From contig NC_087068.1 in NCBI RefSeq assembly GCF_963678635.1, positions 10,238,027 through 10,302,026 on the forward strand: a stretch of 64,000 nucleotides of DNA, given 5' to 3'. The DNA is from Symsagittifera roscoffensis (lineage: Eukaryota; Xenacoelomorpha; Acoela; Convolutidae). Positions 48,012 to 57,827 of the stretch are shown piece by piece. How positions within the stretch are numbered: the stretch's first letter is position 1; each line of letters opens with the position of its first letter. The notes under the pieces were generated by a model. The model saw only the letters and a program-made list of their open reading frames with translations. It made no database searches and was not told the origin of the DNA. A program made the position numbers and the translations under genes.

Positions 48012-48519
48012 GTCGGGTACATGGAGGTATCAGGTCGGGTGTGAGGGAGGAGTCTTGAGTTAGGTACTGGGGTGCGGCGCAGGTAAAGGGATCTTAAGAT
48101 GTGATTGGCATGACAATTGAATTTTAAAAGAAAGAATTGATGGTGCTAAAACATAAAATGAATCTGCATGTTCTTAAGGGAAAATCCAATCGAATTGCTT
48201 TAAGTGATATGAGAATGATAAGATTTTAACCATATGGGTAGAAGGGGGGTCTCTAGGTTAGGAACGTGACATGCTAAGTTTTAATGAGCTTTCTGTTTTC
48301 AGATCAAGTTTGAAAAACAAAGTTGAAAATCCAACTACACTCAAGCGAGTAACAGAAAGAGAGAATCTTGATTGAACACGCGATAATCCGAATCTACAGC
48401 AAGTACTTGCAAGAGAACAGTTCCAGGTAATTCTTGAGTTGGTAAGGTAATTCTTGAGTTGGTAAGGTAATTCTTGAGCTGGTTAACATCTACCTACATA
48501 CATCCCGAAGTTACAAAGA
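48012..48519 (+). promoter_or_regulatory. pol-ORF3 spacer with splice acceptor at 48292-48302
   Basis: CTGTTTTCAG (AG at 48301-48302) matches the nematode 3' splice consensus and lies 217 bp before ORF3. Three perfect or near-perfect 20-bp units AGGTAATTCTTGAGTTGGTA occupy 48425-48484. I found no gene. Confidence 0.6.
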
Positions 48520-51500
48520 ATGGCAGACCGATTCTGGAACTCCGTGCCCGCGGCCCTGAGGAAGCCCACTCTTGATGAGCTATACAGGCGCCTGAGGGAC
48601 TTGGACTATACCCAAATAGACGAGAGAATGGCGGTGATGCTGAATGCCATCCTCCAGTTGGAGGACCAGGGTGAGTGCAGGGAGTCTGCAACGGAGGCTG
48701 TCTTGATGATCGGCTACACCACCGAGGGAATATCGAACCAAGAACAGACCAGATGGTTGTCTTGGAATGTGGATGGAGGAGTAAGGGGTTTTGACTTGGC
48801 AAGGAATCCTGGCCTGAATAACAATACCGAATATGGCGCAGGGGAATTCCCACTACCGACTAGGCCAACAGTAAGGTCCACCAGCCAGAGCTCGAGTAGG
48901 GTGCCATCGATGTCACGAATGCAACAGACGACCGAGGCATATCCGGATCTAGGTGTTCTAAAGAAAGAGCTCGAGAAGACGCAGAAGGAAAGGAATAAGG
49001 CGAACCTCGATCGGGATCAGGCAAATCTGGATCGGGAGAAGGTTCAGCTGGAAAGGGACCAGGCGGTCAATGAGCGAGACCAGGCTCTGAGGTTGCTTGA
49101 GATACAAAAAGCTGAGCATCAACAGGATTTAAGGGTGCGGGAGAACGTCGCGAATCGTGATCAATTGAAGTCGGAGTTGGAAAGGATAGAACAGCGACAA
49201 CGCGAGCTTGACGCACAGAAGGGAGCCAGGTCAAACGAACGAGTGGTGACCAGCTCGAGGCCAGAGTCGCGCATGGAGGTGGATGAAGCTCCCAGGGCTA
49301 GAGGACGGTTCAACCTTGACCGCGAGGCCAGAGAACACATGAGTGAAGGGTTGGAGGTCTGGATACCGAATGACGTGACGCCTTCCCTGCGCAACCTAGA
49401 GACACAACCTGTACGTCCCCTGATGGATGTGGTGTTACCAGGATATACCCCAACCTCGACCTCGAGTGGCAGTCAGGTGAGCGGCGCCTCATCGCGCCTG
49501 AAGGAGCTAGGCGAGAAATTGCAGCAGCAGAGTCGTGAAAGATCGACAAGGCCAGAGCTTCCCCCAACTTGGAGGGAACAGCCGGTCAGGAATGTCGTGA
49601 TCGCAAGCTATAAGAAGAATACAGAAGGGAACTACCACAGGCACAATCGGCTGGACTGGAGTGCGGAACAGGGAGCCAGGAGGGACTGCTTCCATGACGC
49701 AGCCTGGGTGGAGTATCTAGCGCCACCTCGTGTGCCAGAGGGTGCAGTTCACCTAATTATAGGGGATAGCCTGGTGCGGGTGTTGACCCAGATACGGTCA
49801 CATTGGCAGACAGGAGTCTTGAGTTTCGCTGGAGCTGCCACGCCACAGATGTTGGCAACCCTGGACATGCTAGGGATGACCAAAGTTTACACAGTGACCC
49901 TGATGGTTGGGACCAACGACGTGTCAAGGGGAGAAGCGAGGAAAGTAACGAGGTTGTGCGACAAGATGAGCTGCCTTCTTGAGGAACTGAGGATCCAGAT
50001 GGACCCCATCCTGCTGACGGTATGCACGGTCCCCTACAACATGATGTTTGATCAGCACGCCCTAGAGATGAACCAGAAGGTGCGGAGCCTGAACAAGGTG
50101 ATCCGAGACATACACCGAAAGAGTGTGCTTCCTCTCAGGCTGTTGGACATAGCAGAACGTATGGAGAAAAAGGGATTCCCTGAAGACACCTCAAAAGATG
50201 GAATCCATTTCGATAGGCCAAGGGGAGCGGAGTGGCTGAACGACGTCTTCCAGGAACACATAAACACGCTAGAGGCGGACCTGCTGGAGACAGCCCAATT
50301 CACTTTAGGACCACCTCCCAACCCACCATTCCTTGCCTCGAGGGCCTTGGCTGGTCGTTTGGGAGCGAGAGTTGATACTAGAGACAGTTCAAGGAGCAAT
50401 CAGACCCGATTGCAGAGTGCCACGCCAATGGAGTCGGAGGAGGTAGAGTCATCAACACCTCCGGGCTCGGCGATGTCCTCTGTGGTGGTGGCAGATGGCA
50501 GGAGAGAAAAGAAGTCTATGGAGACTGCCCGCTTGAGATATCCTGAGAAGGTGAAGGAACTGGATTTAGAGAGTTTGGAATGCAGACGAGAGTTGGCGGA
50601 AACCCTGGGGATCGAACGAGTGTCGCACGAGGATTTGAATAGACATCATTGCGTAGACTGGTTGAAAGCTCACGAGGCGCACTTCTCGAGAGCGAAGCTA
50701 ATGGAGACCACAGACCTGACTGGAATTCCCACAAAAACGATCATGGGACCCATTAACTACAGGCCTCTCAAGCTGTTGGGGAGTCCTGGACTTATAATAG
50801 AACCTCCCAAGCACCGAACTGGCATCGCCAGGATCAGGTTGGCAACCCCGGCGCAGTTAAAGGTGGTAGACAAGCTACTCAATCCGGGGGGAATGGAATT
50901 GCCTGATGCCGCTTACGAAGGTCCGAAGTTGGCAGAAGATCCCAGGTACGGGAAGCCCTGTGGTGGCACCCAACTGGCCAAAACTCTGGCAGTTTATGAT
51001 AGAGCAGATCCAACTGCTGCAAGAGTAGTCATTGTGGCGGGATCGGACTTCGAAGGAACGTCTCCCAAGTTGTTCTGGCCGGAGACTCTGGTATACTCCT
51101 TGCCAGGAGCCGAATTGAACCAGATGTTGACTCTAGTGGCGGCAATAAAGTCGGAGATGCCCTGTGAACCTGAGCTGCTATTGTTTGCAGGAATGAATGA
51201 TCACCTGCACGCGATGGGACTTCTTGAGCGACTGAAGGGCAAGGAGATTCCGACATCAAGGAAGATATGGGAGGCTATTCAGGCGTTATTTGCGGCGATG
51301 AATGAGGTACAAGAGAACGTAGCCTCGAGATTTGGGTCTAAGACGAAGGTGGTGTTTACCACATCCCCAGGATACGCAAATATGCCACCCGCCCTACAAT
51401 TCGTGTACGCGGTCTTGATCCTGATAGCAGAAGGGAGTGAATGGCGGATTCTGATGGCAGCCCCCAATCGAGAGCTGGAGCCATCGAACTTGAGGCTTTA

Positions 51501-54309
51501 CAAATCAGAATTGCCGGCGGCATGGGCTGACATATCTCATGCACTGAGGGGTTTTTACGGACTGGCCGACGTCCTGATTGTATTGGATGAGGTACTCTTG
51601 CTAGAGATATCGAACTTTGCTAGACAACTCAAGTTCAACCCAGTCATCGGGGACGACCACCCGGCGATAAACCAGTTGACGGCCAGCCTGTGGTTCCGGA
51701 GTATGGATGTGAAAGTCGCAAATTCCACCAGCAGGTCTAGAGGTCCCAGCAACGAGAGAAGAAATGTGGTCGAGACGGAGAAACAGTTAGAATCGATGAA
51801 ATATCGCCTGACTCAAGAGAATGGCTGGTGGCCATTCCTGACACCAAGGCTGGAGAACGTCACGAATAAAACGAGGGAGGAAGCACCACTCCTCGTGAAA
51901 CAAATCTGGAGTTTTCTAGAGAAGCAACTGGAGCTAGCTGAAACGAGAGACATGACGGTGGCTAGATTTGTCTCGGCCGCCAATGAAGTGACGATTGGAG
52001 GATTTTGGAGAGAGCACGCCAACGGCGAATTGAAGACTAGGAGAGATTACGAGATTCTCAAGTTCTTGAGTCCTTGCTGGGAGAAAGAATTCTTGGCAGG
52101 AGTGTTCGGCACCACGGCGACTATCTTCGGAGCCTTCGTACAGGAGATACTGGGCATGTCCATCAGCCTGCTCTTGGCCCTGTATTTGGTTTACCCCAGA
52201 TACTTGTTCAACATGGGCCCAGCATACATGTTTAGTCGAGGAGTGGAGACACTTCGAGTTGATGGGTATCTGGCACTAGTACTCTTGACCCATGGGGAAT
52301 TGGTGTCGTTTCATCGGTTAATGGAATATGGAGAACCTCTGTCTATGGGGAGAGTCCACACGAGCATTGAAACCAGCTCCTACAAGTGTGCCGCAGGGTT
52401 GAAGACACTGCTGGTGCAATACCTCATGATGCAGAATCGATACATGACGGGTGAAGATGAGAACCCAACCTCGAGAGAAGAATGGGAGAAGGCGAACAGA
52501 GGGATGCCTCTGTTGACGGACCTGTGTCTGGCAATGAGGTCGGACCCAATGGGGATAATCCGGGGTCTAGAGGAGGTGGTGACCTGCATCTATGGTCCAG
52601 CAGTGACGTACGCGTTTCCAGATCCCCTGGTGATAACGTATCGTCACTCGGTGACGCACTTGAGTCTCATCAGCGTACTGGATGGTACAGCGCTGAATTG
52701 GTGTCAGCAGGAGGTGCTCAGGGCGCGTATGAGCAACACGGTACTCTTCGGAAAAGTGAAAGATGCCGAGATGATGGTGTGCAACTTCAGGGGACAAATG
52801 CAATGTAGAATGGGAGGCAAGCGAGAGGGCCCCATTGAAATGTATCCAAAGTTTTGGAACCTAAACCCATTGACGGCCGACGGACGAGAAGTCTTGAGAA
52901 TCCCCGCCTGGAAGGAGTGCTTTGCACTAGTCAAGAGGGAGCTGGAGGCCATAATGGAGAAAGAAATCCTACCAGCCACCATGCCTGAGTTCCCGACAGT
53001 CAGGAGGATGACCTTGGGAATGAATAGTCCCTTGGTGGTTCCCTCCATAATGGCGAAGATGATGACGGAGGAAACGCAGAGGCATTTCACGGATGGCTGG
53101 GATCCCCTGTTCATCGGCTACACGGCGGCAGTCTACTTCCACACCAGCGAGATGAAGGTAAATTCGTGGACGACGCAAGCGAAAAAGAGTAGAGGTTCGC
53201 AGCCCCCTGGATATGAAGTGCGGAAAGTCTTGAGGACTCTTGAGAAGGAAGGACTTGAGAATATGCTACCCATATGGGATGATGGCAGGATGATCGTGAT
53301 GGAGGGGCACGTCGCATTGGTGGACGAAATGAAATTTGCCACGAGAAAATACAAGGCACCCTATGGCTTGGAACAAGTAGAAGTGACACAGGAGGGAACA
53401 GAGCTAGATGCAGCAGGTCAACTGCATGTAGCCCTGACGGAATATAAAAAGCTGGATCCTACGACACCGTCACCACTGTCTGTAGACACGCCTGGAGACA
53501 AGAGGAGTGGACCCGTTGAGGATCGATTCAAAAGAATTCTCGAGAGAAGAAGAAATGAATCAGAGGAAGAGAGTATGGATGAAACTCTCAGTGAAGCTGG
53601 AGAAGACATGGAGGTGGGGAATACGCCTGAACCAGGGCCATCAGGGGAGGAACTCACCACTCAAGAGCTGTTGAAAGACTTGAGCGAAGAGAATTGGGCA
53701 GATACTGCCACCCCACCTCTGAACCCGTCCCCGCGGAAGAACCTAGAGTTGCCATTGGCAGGTGAGACCTTCAATATGGGGATGTTACTCTTGAGCTCGG
53801 AGGAAAGGGAGAAGAACACGTTCGAAGGGAACAGGGACATATTCTTGGGATCTCTCGAGGATGACGCTTGGCAGGAGTTCCTGGAGGAATTCAATCGAGA
53901 AGTGGGCAGCGAGACGACGCTGGACAAGTTCAAGAAGGAACTGTGGGACGCAGTAGTGAGATTCGGGGAACCGCTCCTGATAGGAACGGGCCTGGATGAG
54001 AAAGCAAGAAAAGAGCTGCTGAACAAGCTAGTGGAGCTGAGGAACGCACGATCGAAGACTAGAAAAGAGAAATGTGAGGACAGCTCTACTCTGAAACAAA
54101 AAACTGTGGATAAAATGGTTGATGATATAAAAAGGGATAAGGTTGGGACTAGTAATATGATTAAAAGTACTAATATCCTTAAGGCTCGAGCAGGGGGGAG
54201 GCAAGAGTTGGAAGGAGTGGATGGAGAGGTCGAATCAATGATGATAGCCACAACACCCTCGAGCAGAGATGTGAAGACTCGCAAGAGGAAGAGAGAAGTG
54301 GAAGGATAG
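48520..54309 (+). CDS. E2 ORF3 mega-protein, N-terminal two thirds, SGNH hydrolase
   Basis: It starts at ATG 48520 (MADRFWNSVP), the first ATG after the splice acceptor, and runs 1,929 codons. A small helical N-domain is followed by a long coiled coil (repeats such as ANLDRDQANLDREKVQLERD, about 48,960-49,220). A complete SGNH domain follows: HLIIGDSLV (Ser 49768), Gly in SFAGAA, MVGTNDVS (Asn 49915) and DGIHF (Asp 50197, His 50206). The second SGNH-like region is at about 51,020-51,670 (VVIVAGSDF, FAGMNDHL, TSPGYA, IGDDHP). Unrecognised helical domains and an acidic linker come next. TAG 54307-54309 interrupts a frame that stays open and homologous to E1 beyond it, so this is one gene with a nonsense codon. 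Product role inferred only: a hydrolase acting on acyl or acetyl groups. Confidence 0.87.
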   Translation: MADRFWNSVPAALRKPTLDELYRRLRDLDYTQIDERMAVMLNAILQLEDQGECRESATEAVLMIGYTTEGISNQEQTRWLSWNVDGGVRGFDLARNPGLNNNTEYGAGEFPLPTRPTVRSTSQSSSRVPSMSRMQQTTEAYPDLGVLKKELEKTQKERNKANLDRDQANLDREKVQLERDQAVNERDQALRLLEIQKAEHQQDLRVRENVANRDQLKSELERIEQRQRELDAQKGARSNERVVTSSRPESRMEVDEAPRARGRFNLDREAREHMSEGLEVWIPNDVTPSLRNLETQPVRPLMDVVLPGYTPTSTSSGSQVSGASSRLKELGEKLQQQSRERSTRPELPPTWREQPVRNVVIASYKKNTEGNYHRHNRLDWSAEQGARRDCFHDAAWVEYLAPPRVPEGAVHLIIGDSLVRVLTQIRSHWQTGVLSFAGAATPQMLATLDMLGMTKVYTVTLMVGTNDVSRGEARKVTRLCDKMSCLLEELRIQMDPILLTVCTVPYNMMFDQHALEMNQKVRSLNKVIRDIHRKSVLPLRLLDIAERMEKKGFPEDTSKDGIHFDRPRGAEWLNDVFQEHINTLEADLLETAQFTLGPPPNPPFLASRALAGRLGARVDTRDSSRSNQTRLQSATPMESEEVESSTPPGSAMSSVVVADGRREKKSMETARLRYPEKVKELDLESLECRRELAETLGIERVSHEDLNRHHCVDWLKAHEAHFSRAKLMETTDLTGIPTKTIMGPINYRPLKLLGSPGLIIEPPKHRTGIARIRLATPAQLKVVDKLLNPGGMELPDAAYEGPKLAEDPRYGKPCGGTQLAKTLAVYDRADPTAARVVIVAGSDFEGTSPKLFWPETLVYSLPGAELNQMLTLVAAIKSEMPCEPELLLFAGMNDHLHAMGLLERLKGKEIPTSRKIWEAIQALFAAMNEVQENVASRFGSKTKVVFTTSPGYANMPPALQFVYAVLILIAEGSEWRILMAAPNRELEPSNLRLYKSELPAAWADISHALRGFYGLADVLIVLDEVLLLEISNFARQLKFNPVIGDDHPAINQLTASLWFRSMDVKVANSTSRSRGPSNERRNVVETEKQLESMKYRLTQENGWWPFLTPRLENVTNKTREEAPLLVKQIWSFLEKQLELAETRDMTVARFVSAANEVTIGGFWREHANGELKTRRDYEILKFLSPCWEKEFLAGVFGTTATIFGAFVQEILGMSISLLLALYLVYPRYLFNMGPAYMFSRGVETLRVDGYLALVLLTHGELVSFHRLMEYGEPLSMGRVHTSIETSSYKCAAGLKTLLVQYLMMQNRYMTGEDENPTSREEWEKANRGMPLLTDLCLAMRSDPMGIIRGLEEVVTCIYGPAVTYAFPDPLVITYRHSVTHLSLISVLDGTALNWCQQEVLRARMSNTVLFGKVKDAEMMVCNFRGQMQCRMGGKREGPIEMYPKFWNLNPLTADGREVLRIPAWKECFALVKRELEAIMEKEILPATMPEFPTVRRMTLGMNSPLVVPSIMAKMMTEETQRHFTDGWDPLFIGYTAAVYFHTSEMKVNSWTTQAKKSRGSQPPGYEVRKVLRTLEKEGLENMLPIWDDGRMIVMEGHVALVDEMKFATRKYKAPYGLEQVEVTQEGTELDAAGQLHVALTEYKKLDPTTPSPLSVDTPGDKRSGPVEDRFKRILERRRNESEEESMDETLSEAGEDMEVGNTPEPGPSGEELTTQELLKDLSEENWADTATPPLNPSPRKNLELPLAGETFNMGMLLLSSEEREKNTFEGNRDIFLGSLEDDAWQEFLEEFNREVGSETTLDKFKKELWDAVVRFGEPLLIGTGLDEKARKELLNKLVELRNARSKTRKEKCEDSSTLKQKTVDKMVDDIKRDKVGTSNMIKSTNILKARAGGRQELEGVDGEVESMMIATTPSSRDVKTRKRKREVEG

Positions 54310-56817
54310 GGTAGTCCTTCAGTGGATGCTGTTTCGGAAGGAAACTTGAGAGAGACGGCGCCCATCGTTTTGGCTCGATGCAAGACGGCGGCATACAAGA
54401 ACAGCTCGGAGCTCAGGAAACCACTTGAAGTAGAAAAGGAAATAGAGGTTTCCGCCAGTTCGACGTCAGAAGAAGACTTCAAGCCTCAGAAGGTAAACGT
54501 GAAGAGAGGTTCAACGAACGGACAGGTAGGGGAAGTGGAGATCGGCAAAGAATGGATCTCGAAGGCACATCAGGGCATGGGCAAGCAAGTGACGAGTGAT
54601 CCATTGGAGAGGAACAAGACGAGGAACACTTCCCGGACGTGGTGGGTGGCCCTCGAAACATTGAAGGAAATGGAGGACTGCTTGAAGAAGTTGGACAGTG
54701 GAATAGCTCGCAAGCGACGCAATTGGGCCACCCAGCAAAAAGCCGAGGTTAATAAGATAGAGATGGCAAGTCATCTGAAGAGGTCCTGGCAGAGTTTGTT
54801 GAAGGATCATTTTGAAGAGGCGATGAGGACATCCTCATCAGCACCGCCACTGATGGCGAATCCCTTCGTTAGAACTGCGGGACAATTAATGTTCACCTGG
54901 AGTCTGGTGGGAATAGAGTTGGAGACATTGACCTCGTATGACAGGCTGAAGTTGGGAAGCAAGAAGCTAGAGGTGTATCAGGCACTGATGCAACACGTGG
55001 CCAGGGACAATTCAGGCTTGAGCCTGGCTAGAAGAAAAGATGCCACATGTTTCTTGAGATGGATAATGTCAATGATGTCTGATAGCACCATCCTGGCATG
55101 CCACCAGAGAGCAGGTGGAAGTAAAACCATGGAGAAAAGAGTCTCAACGATCATCTTGAACGTATATCAGAGTACAGGAATAGAGAAAGAAGATGGTTCC
55201 AGACTATCCTTAGAGAACCATCGAAAGCTGGACGAGGTACGGAGGTTCTCTAATAAGAAGTTCGAGGAAGAACATGATGTTCACCGTAACCTGGCCTCGT
55301 CAGAACAGTACTCGAGACTCAGTGAGAAGGGGGAATACCAATATGTGTCTGGAGTGATGGGAATAGCCTACAATCCCTTCTTAGCCTCGGAAGCTGGAGG
55401 AGCCCACAGAAACCATGAGGTAGCGGAGCTACTGAAGTTTTGGACAGAAAGAATAATGGAGATAGACGCGGTGGAGAAAGAGGGGCCGAGCCTGGGCCTG
55501 ATTCTTGAGAAAACACCAGAGGTGATAAGCATACCGCGCTCAAACAAGAGAGTTGAAGTGAACATGGGCGGTGGAAATGGCTTGTTAACTACGAACTTGG
55601 GAGTGATATGGAAGCTACTAAGACCCTCCTGGTGTCCACATCCCCATGCGAGTCTAATCGAGGAAACCACCGAGCGAGTGAGGTTAGCACCAACGGAAGA
55701 TGAAGATCTGGCGAAGTTGAGTGTGCTACATAAGCTAATCACGCCCCAGATGCAAGAGCCAAGCGAAAGGACGAGCGACCCCGGGTCAGCAAAGAAATTG
55801 GAGCCGGGTAGCTGTCTGGATTCGACGTGTGGGAACGGAGAGTACATCTGCGATGGACGGTCATGCGTCAGAATACTGTCGTTTCAAAAAGAAGACCTGG
55901 TCACTTGGTTCGAAGACATCACAGAAAGGGAGAAAAGTGAAGTGCAAATAATAGCGGAATGTTACGCGAGAACCACGGTGAATATAGCGACAGCTCTCGG
56001 ATTCTTCTCGAGAATGTGTGGTCTGCAGGCACTGGAGAGACTGGAATCTGAACATCATTTAGTGACGGCGTTGAGCGTAGAATCATGGCCCGGGGTGTTG
56101 CAGGTGACTCAAAAACACATCCGGAGCTGGAAGGTTGGTCTTGAGGCGGAAATGGGATTTCCCATGAGCGAAGCTTATGGCTTGCCATTGAACGCGAAAT
56201 CGCTGATAGGGTCAATGATGGCCAACTTGTGCGGAAGTCACTACCCGCTACACATGGCGATGGTGGAAGTGTCCAGCCAGAGAATACTGGTGGACAAGGC
56301 CTTCTCAGTGCCCAAGTGCGTGAGGTTGGCTCGGATGTCGCATCACTCGCACAAGTTGTTGAGAAAAATCAAAGGGACAGTACCAAAAGAATTGAGAGAT
56401 GACTTAAGCGAAATCTGGGGAGAAGATCTTCTGAAGTTGGAAAGAGAAAACACAAGCGATCACGAGAGACAAAACGTGATCGGGAAACCTGTGGGAAGTA
56501 CTCCGAACCTGGAAGACAACGACACGATGCACGAGAAAATGATGGAGCTTGAGCCTCTCTTGGAAGCCTCAGGGGAGCGTAATCTCAGGAGCATTGAGAT
56601 CTCTCATGGGGAATGCCCATGCCACTGTTTGGCACAAACGGTGTGGTATCCAGATCACAAGAACCTTTGCCTGGTGTGGGATGTGGAAGAGATTCGGTCG
56701 ATCGGACTACCGGATCACCGGCAGAAGGTGACGCTCTTAGTAGTGAGTACGATGTTAGCTCTGATGGATAGAAGAGAATATAACGAAGTATCGGGAGGCG
56801 ACGACGCCAACGGCTGA
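54310..56817 (+). CDS. E2 ORF3, C-terminal third
   Basis: The frame is the same as 48520-54309, directly after TAG 54307-54309. It aligns with the E1 ORF3 along its length: KDATCFLRWIM against KDALCFVRFVV, VSGVMGIAYNPF against VSGIPGMAYNPF, RPSWCPHPHA against KPSWCPHPNA, then VPKCVRLARMS and CPCHCLAQTVWYP. The Cys/His clusters (for example CDGRSCV and CPCHC) are shared, but I cannot assign a zinc-finger class. It ends at TGA 56815-56817 after a probable indel near 56,800; the homologous reading moves to another frame there. Confidence 0.82.
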   Translation, partial: GSPSVDAVSEGNLRETAPIVLARCKTAAYKNSSELRKPLEVEKEIEVSASSTSEEDFKPQKVNVKRGSTNGQVGEVEIGKEWISKAHQGMGKQVTSDPLERNKTRNTSRTWWVALETLKEMEDCLKKLDSGIARKRRNWATQQKAEVNKIEMASHLKRSWQSLLKDHFEEAMRTSSSAPPLMANPFVRTAGQLMFTWSLVGIELETLTSYDRLKLGSKKLEVYQALMQHVARDNSGLSLARRKDATCFLRWIMSMMSDSTILACHQRAGGSKTMEKRVSTIILNVYQSTGIEKEDGSRLSLENHRKLDEVRRFSNKKFEEEHDVHRNLASSEQYSRLSEKGEYQYVSGVMGIAYNPFLASEAGGAHRNHEVAELLKFWTERIMEIDAVEKEGPSLGLILEKTPEVISIPRSNKRVEVNMGGGNGLLTTNLGVIWKLLRPSWCPHPHASLIEETTERVRLAPTEDEDLAKLSVLHKLITPQMQEPSERTSDPGSAKKLEPGSCLDSTCGNGEYICDGRSCVRILSFQKEDLVTWFEDITEREKSEVQIIAECYARTTVNIATALGFFSRMCGLQALERLESEHHLVTALSVESWPGVLQVTQKHIRSWKVGLEAEMGFPMSEAYGLPLNAKSLIGSMMANLCGSHYPLHMAMVEVSSQRILVDKAFSVPKCVRLARMSHHSHKLLRKIKGTVPKELRDDLSEIWGEDLLKLERENTSDHERQNVIGKPVGSTPNLEDNDTMHEKMMELEPLLEASGERNLRSIEISHGECPCHCLAQTVWYPDHKNLCLVWDVEEIRSIGLPDHRQKVTLLVVSTMLALMDRREYNEVSGGDDANG

Positions 56818-56965
56818 GTCAATATACGCGATAGACTACAGCAGGAGACTCGAGTTGTTTGAGACTGCGTGCAAAGTATTCGCCATACCGACGGAAGTCA
56901 GGCACGTATGGAGTCGCTTGAGGTACTTTCCATGGTTTCGGGCTACACTGACGTCTTGGTTGTAA

Positions 56966-57397
56966 ATGACAACGAAAGATCACATGAGAAAACATCAAAA
57001 AGAGTATCGACAGTTCCAGGCCGAGATTGGGCCGGAAGCTTTCAAGAGACCCCTGCTAACCCATCGTAATGCGATCACGACAGGATGGAAAAGAGTGGGT
57101 AAGATGTCTAGAGACAATACCAAAGCGAGGGAGTCGATACTAGAGGAAGACCTGGCGAAGAACGTGAGCTTGAGCCTGCACAACTCCTTTTGCTTGAACC
57201 GAGAAGCTAGGGTGAAGGCACTACCCAACCAAGCAAAGAGGTTGCAGGAGCAGAGAGAATGGATGCGATCCTATGAACAGCTGAAGGCTTGGGAGGAGAT
57301 TGTGATTAGTTCCGATGATGAAGAGGAACTGTTGAGACAGTTTGCCGCATCTAGCACTTCAGGATGCAGTACCTCCAAGGCGAAGAGTACGAGATGA
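56966..57397 (+). CDS. E2 ORF3, extreme C-terminal fragment
   Basis: In this frame homology to the E1 C-terminus already begins near 56,800 (SRRLELFETACKVFAIP against ELDLFRTTCKVLRIP). It is broken by TAA 56963-56965 at a site where E1 has Tyr, and then continues as AEIGPEAFKRPLLTHRNA and SLSLHNSFCLNREA. The true gene end is at 57397; an isolated start at ATG 56966 is unlikely. Counting all pieces, ORF3 spans about 2,960 codons in both elements. Confidence 0.75.
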   Translation: MTTKDHMRKHQKEYRQFQAEIGPEAFKRPLLTHRNAITTGWKRVGKMSRDNTKARESILEEDLAKNVSLSLHNSFCLNREARVKALPNQAKRLQEQREWMRSYEQLKAWEEIVISSDDEEELLRQFAASSTSGCSTSKAKSTR

Positions 57398-57815
57398 ATG
57401 GGCAAATCGGATGGATCTTGAGTCTTGAGAGGGAAGGGGGGCTTGAGCGTGGATCCGAGTGAAACTTGGATTCACGAAAAAGAAATTTTAACAAAGCAAA
57501 TATTGTTACTAATATACTATATTTATTATATAAATCGAAATGCTGCATGACAATTTCCTGATTGAATAGGACAAAAGAGATTTTAAAATCATTGGCTTGA
57601 AAAGCGAAAATTCAAGGGTGCAGGTGTATGCAGATTTTGGTTGCTGTTTAGCAATAGTGTGAAAATTTTAAATGGCTGTGAATTTTGGGGTGTAGATAAG
57701 CTTAAATCTGCTGCAAACTTCTGTAAATGACCACTGGCACTGTATCTTGAGCAACACTCGGTTTTTCTGGGACTCACTGGCAGAAGACAGCGCGCGATGA
57801 GGACATCGATCTCGA
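57398..57815 (+). other. E2 3' non-coding region
   Basis: This is AT-rich and has no ORF of note. GAGGACATCGAT at 57799-57810, just before the polypurine tract, matches the box in front of the central copy. Confidence 0.5.
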
Positions 57816-57827
57816 GTCCGGGGAGTA
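57816..57827 (+). promoter_or_regulatory. E2 3' polypurine tract
   Basis: GTCCGGGGAGTA touches the 3' LTR; it is identical to the E1 tract although the flanking sequences differ. Confidence 0.75.
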
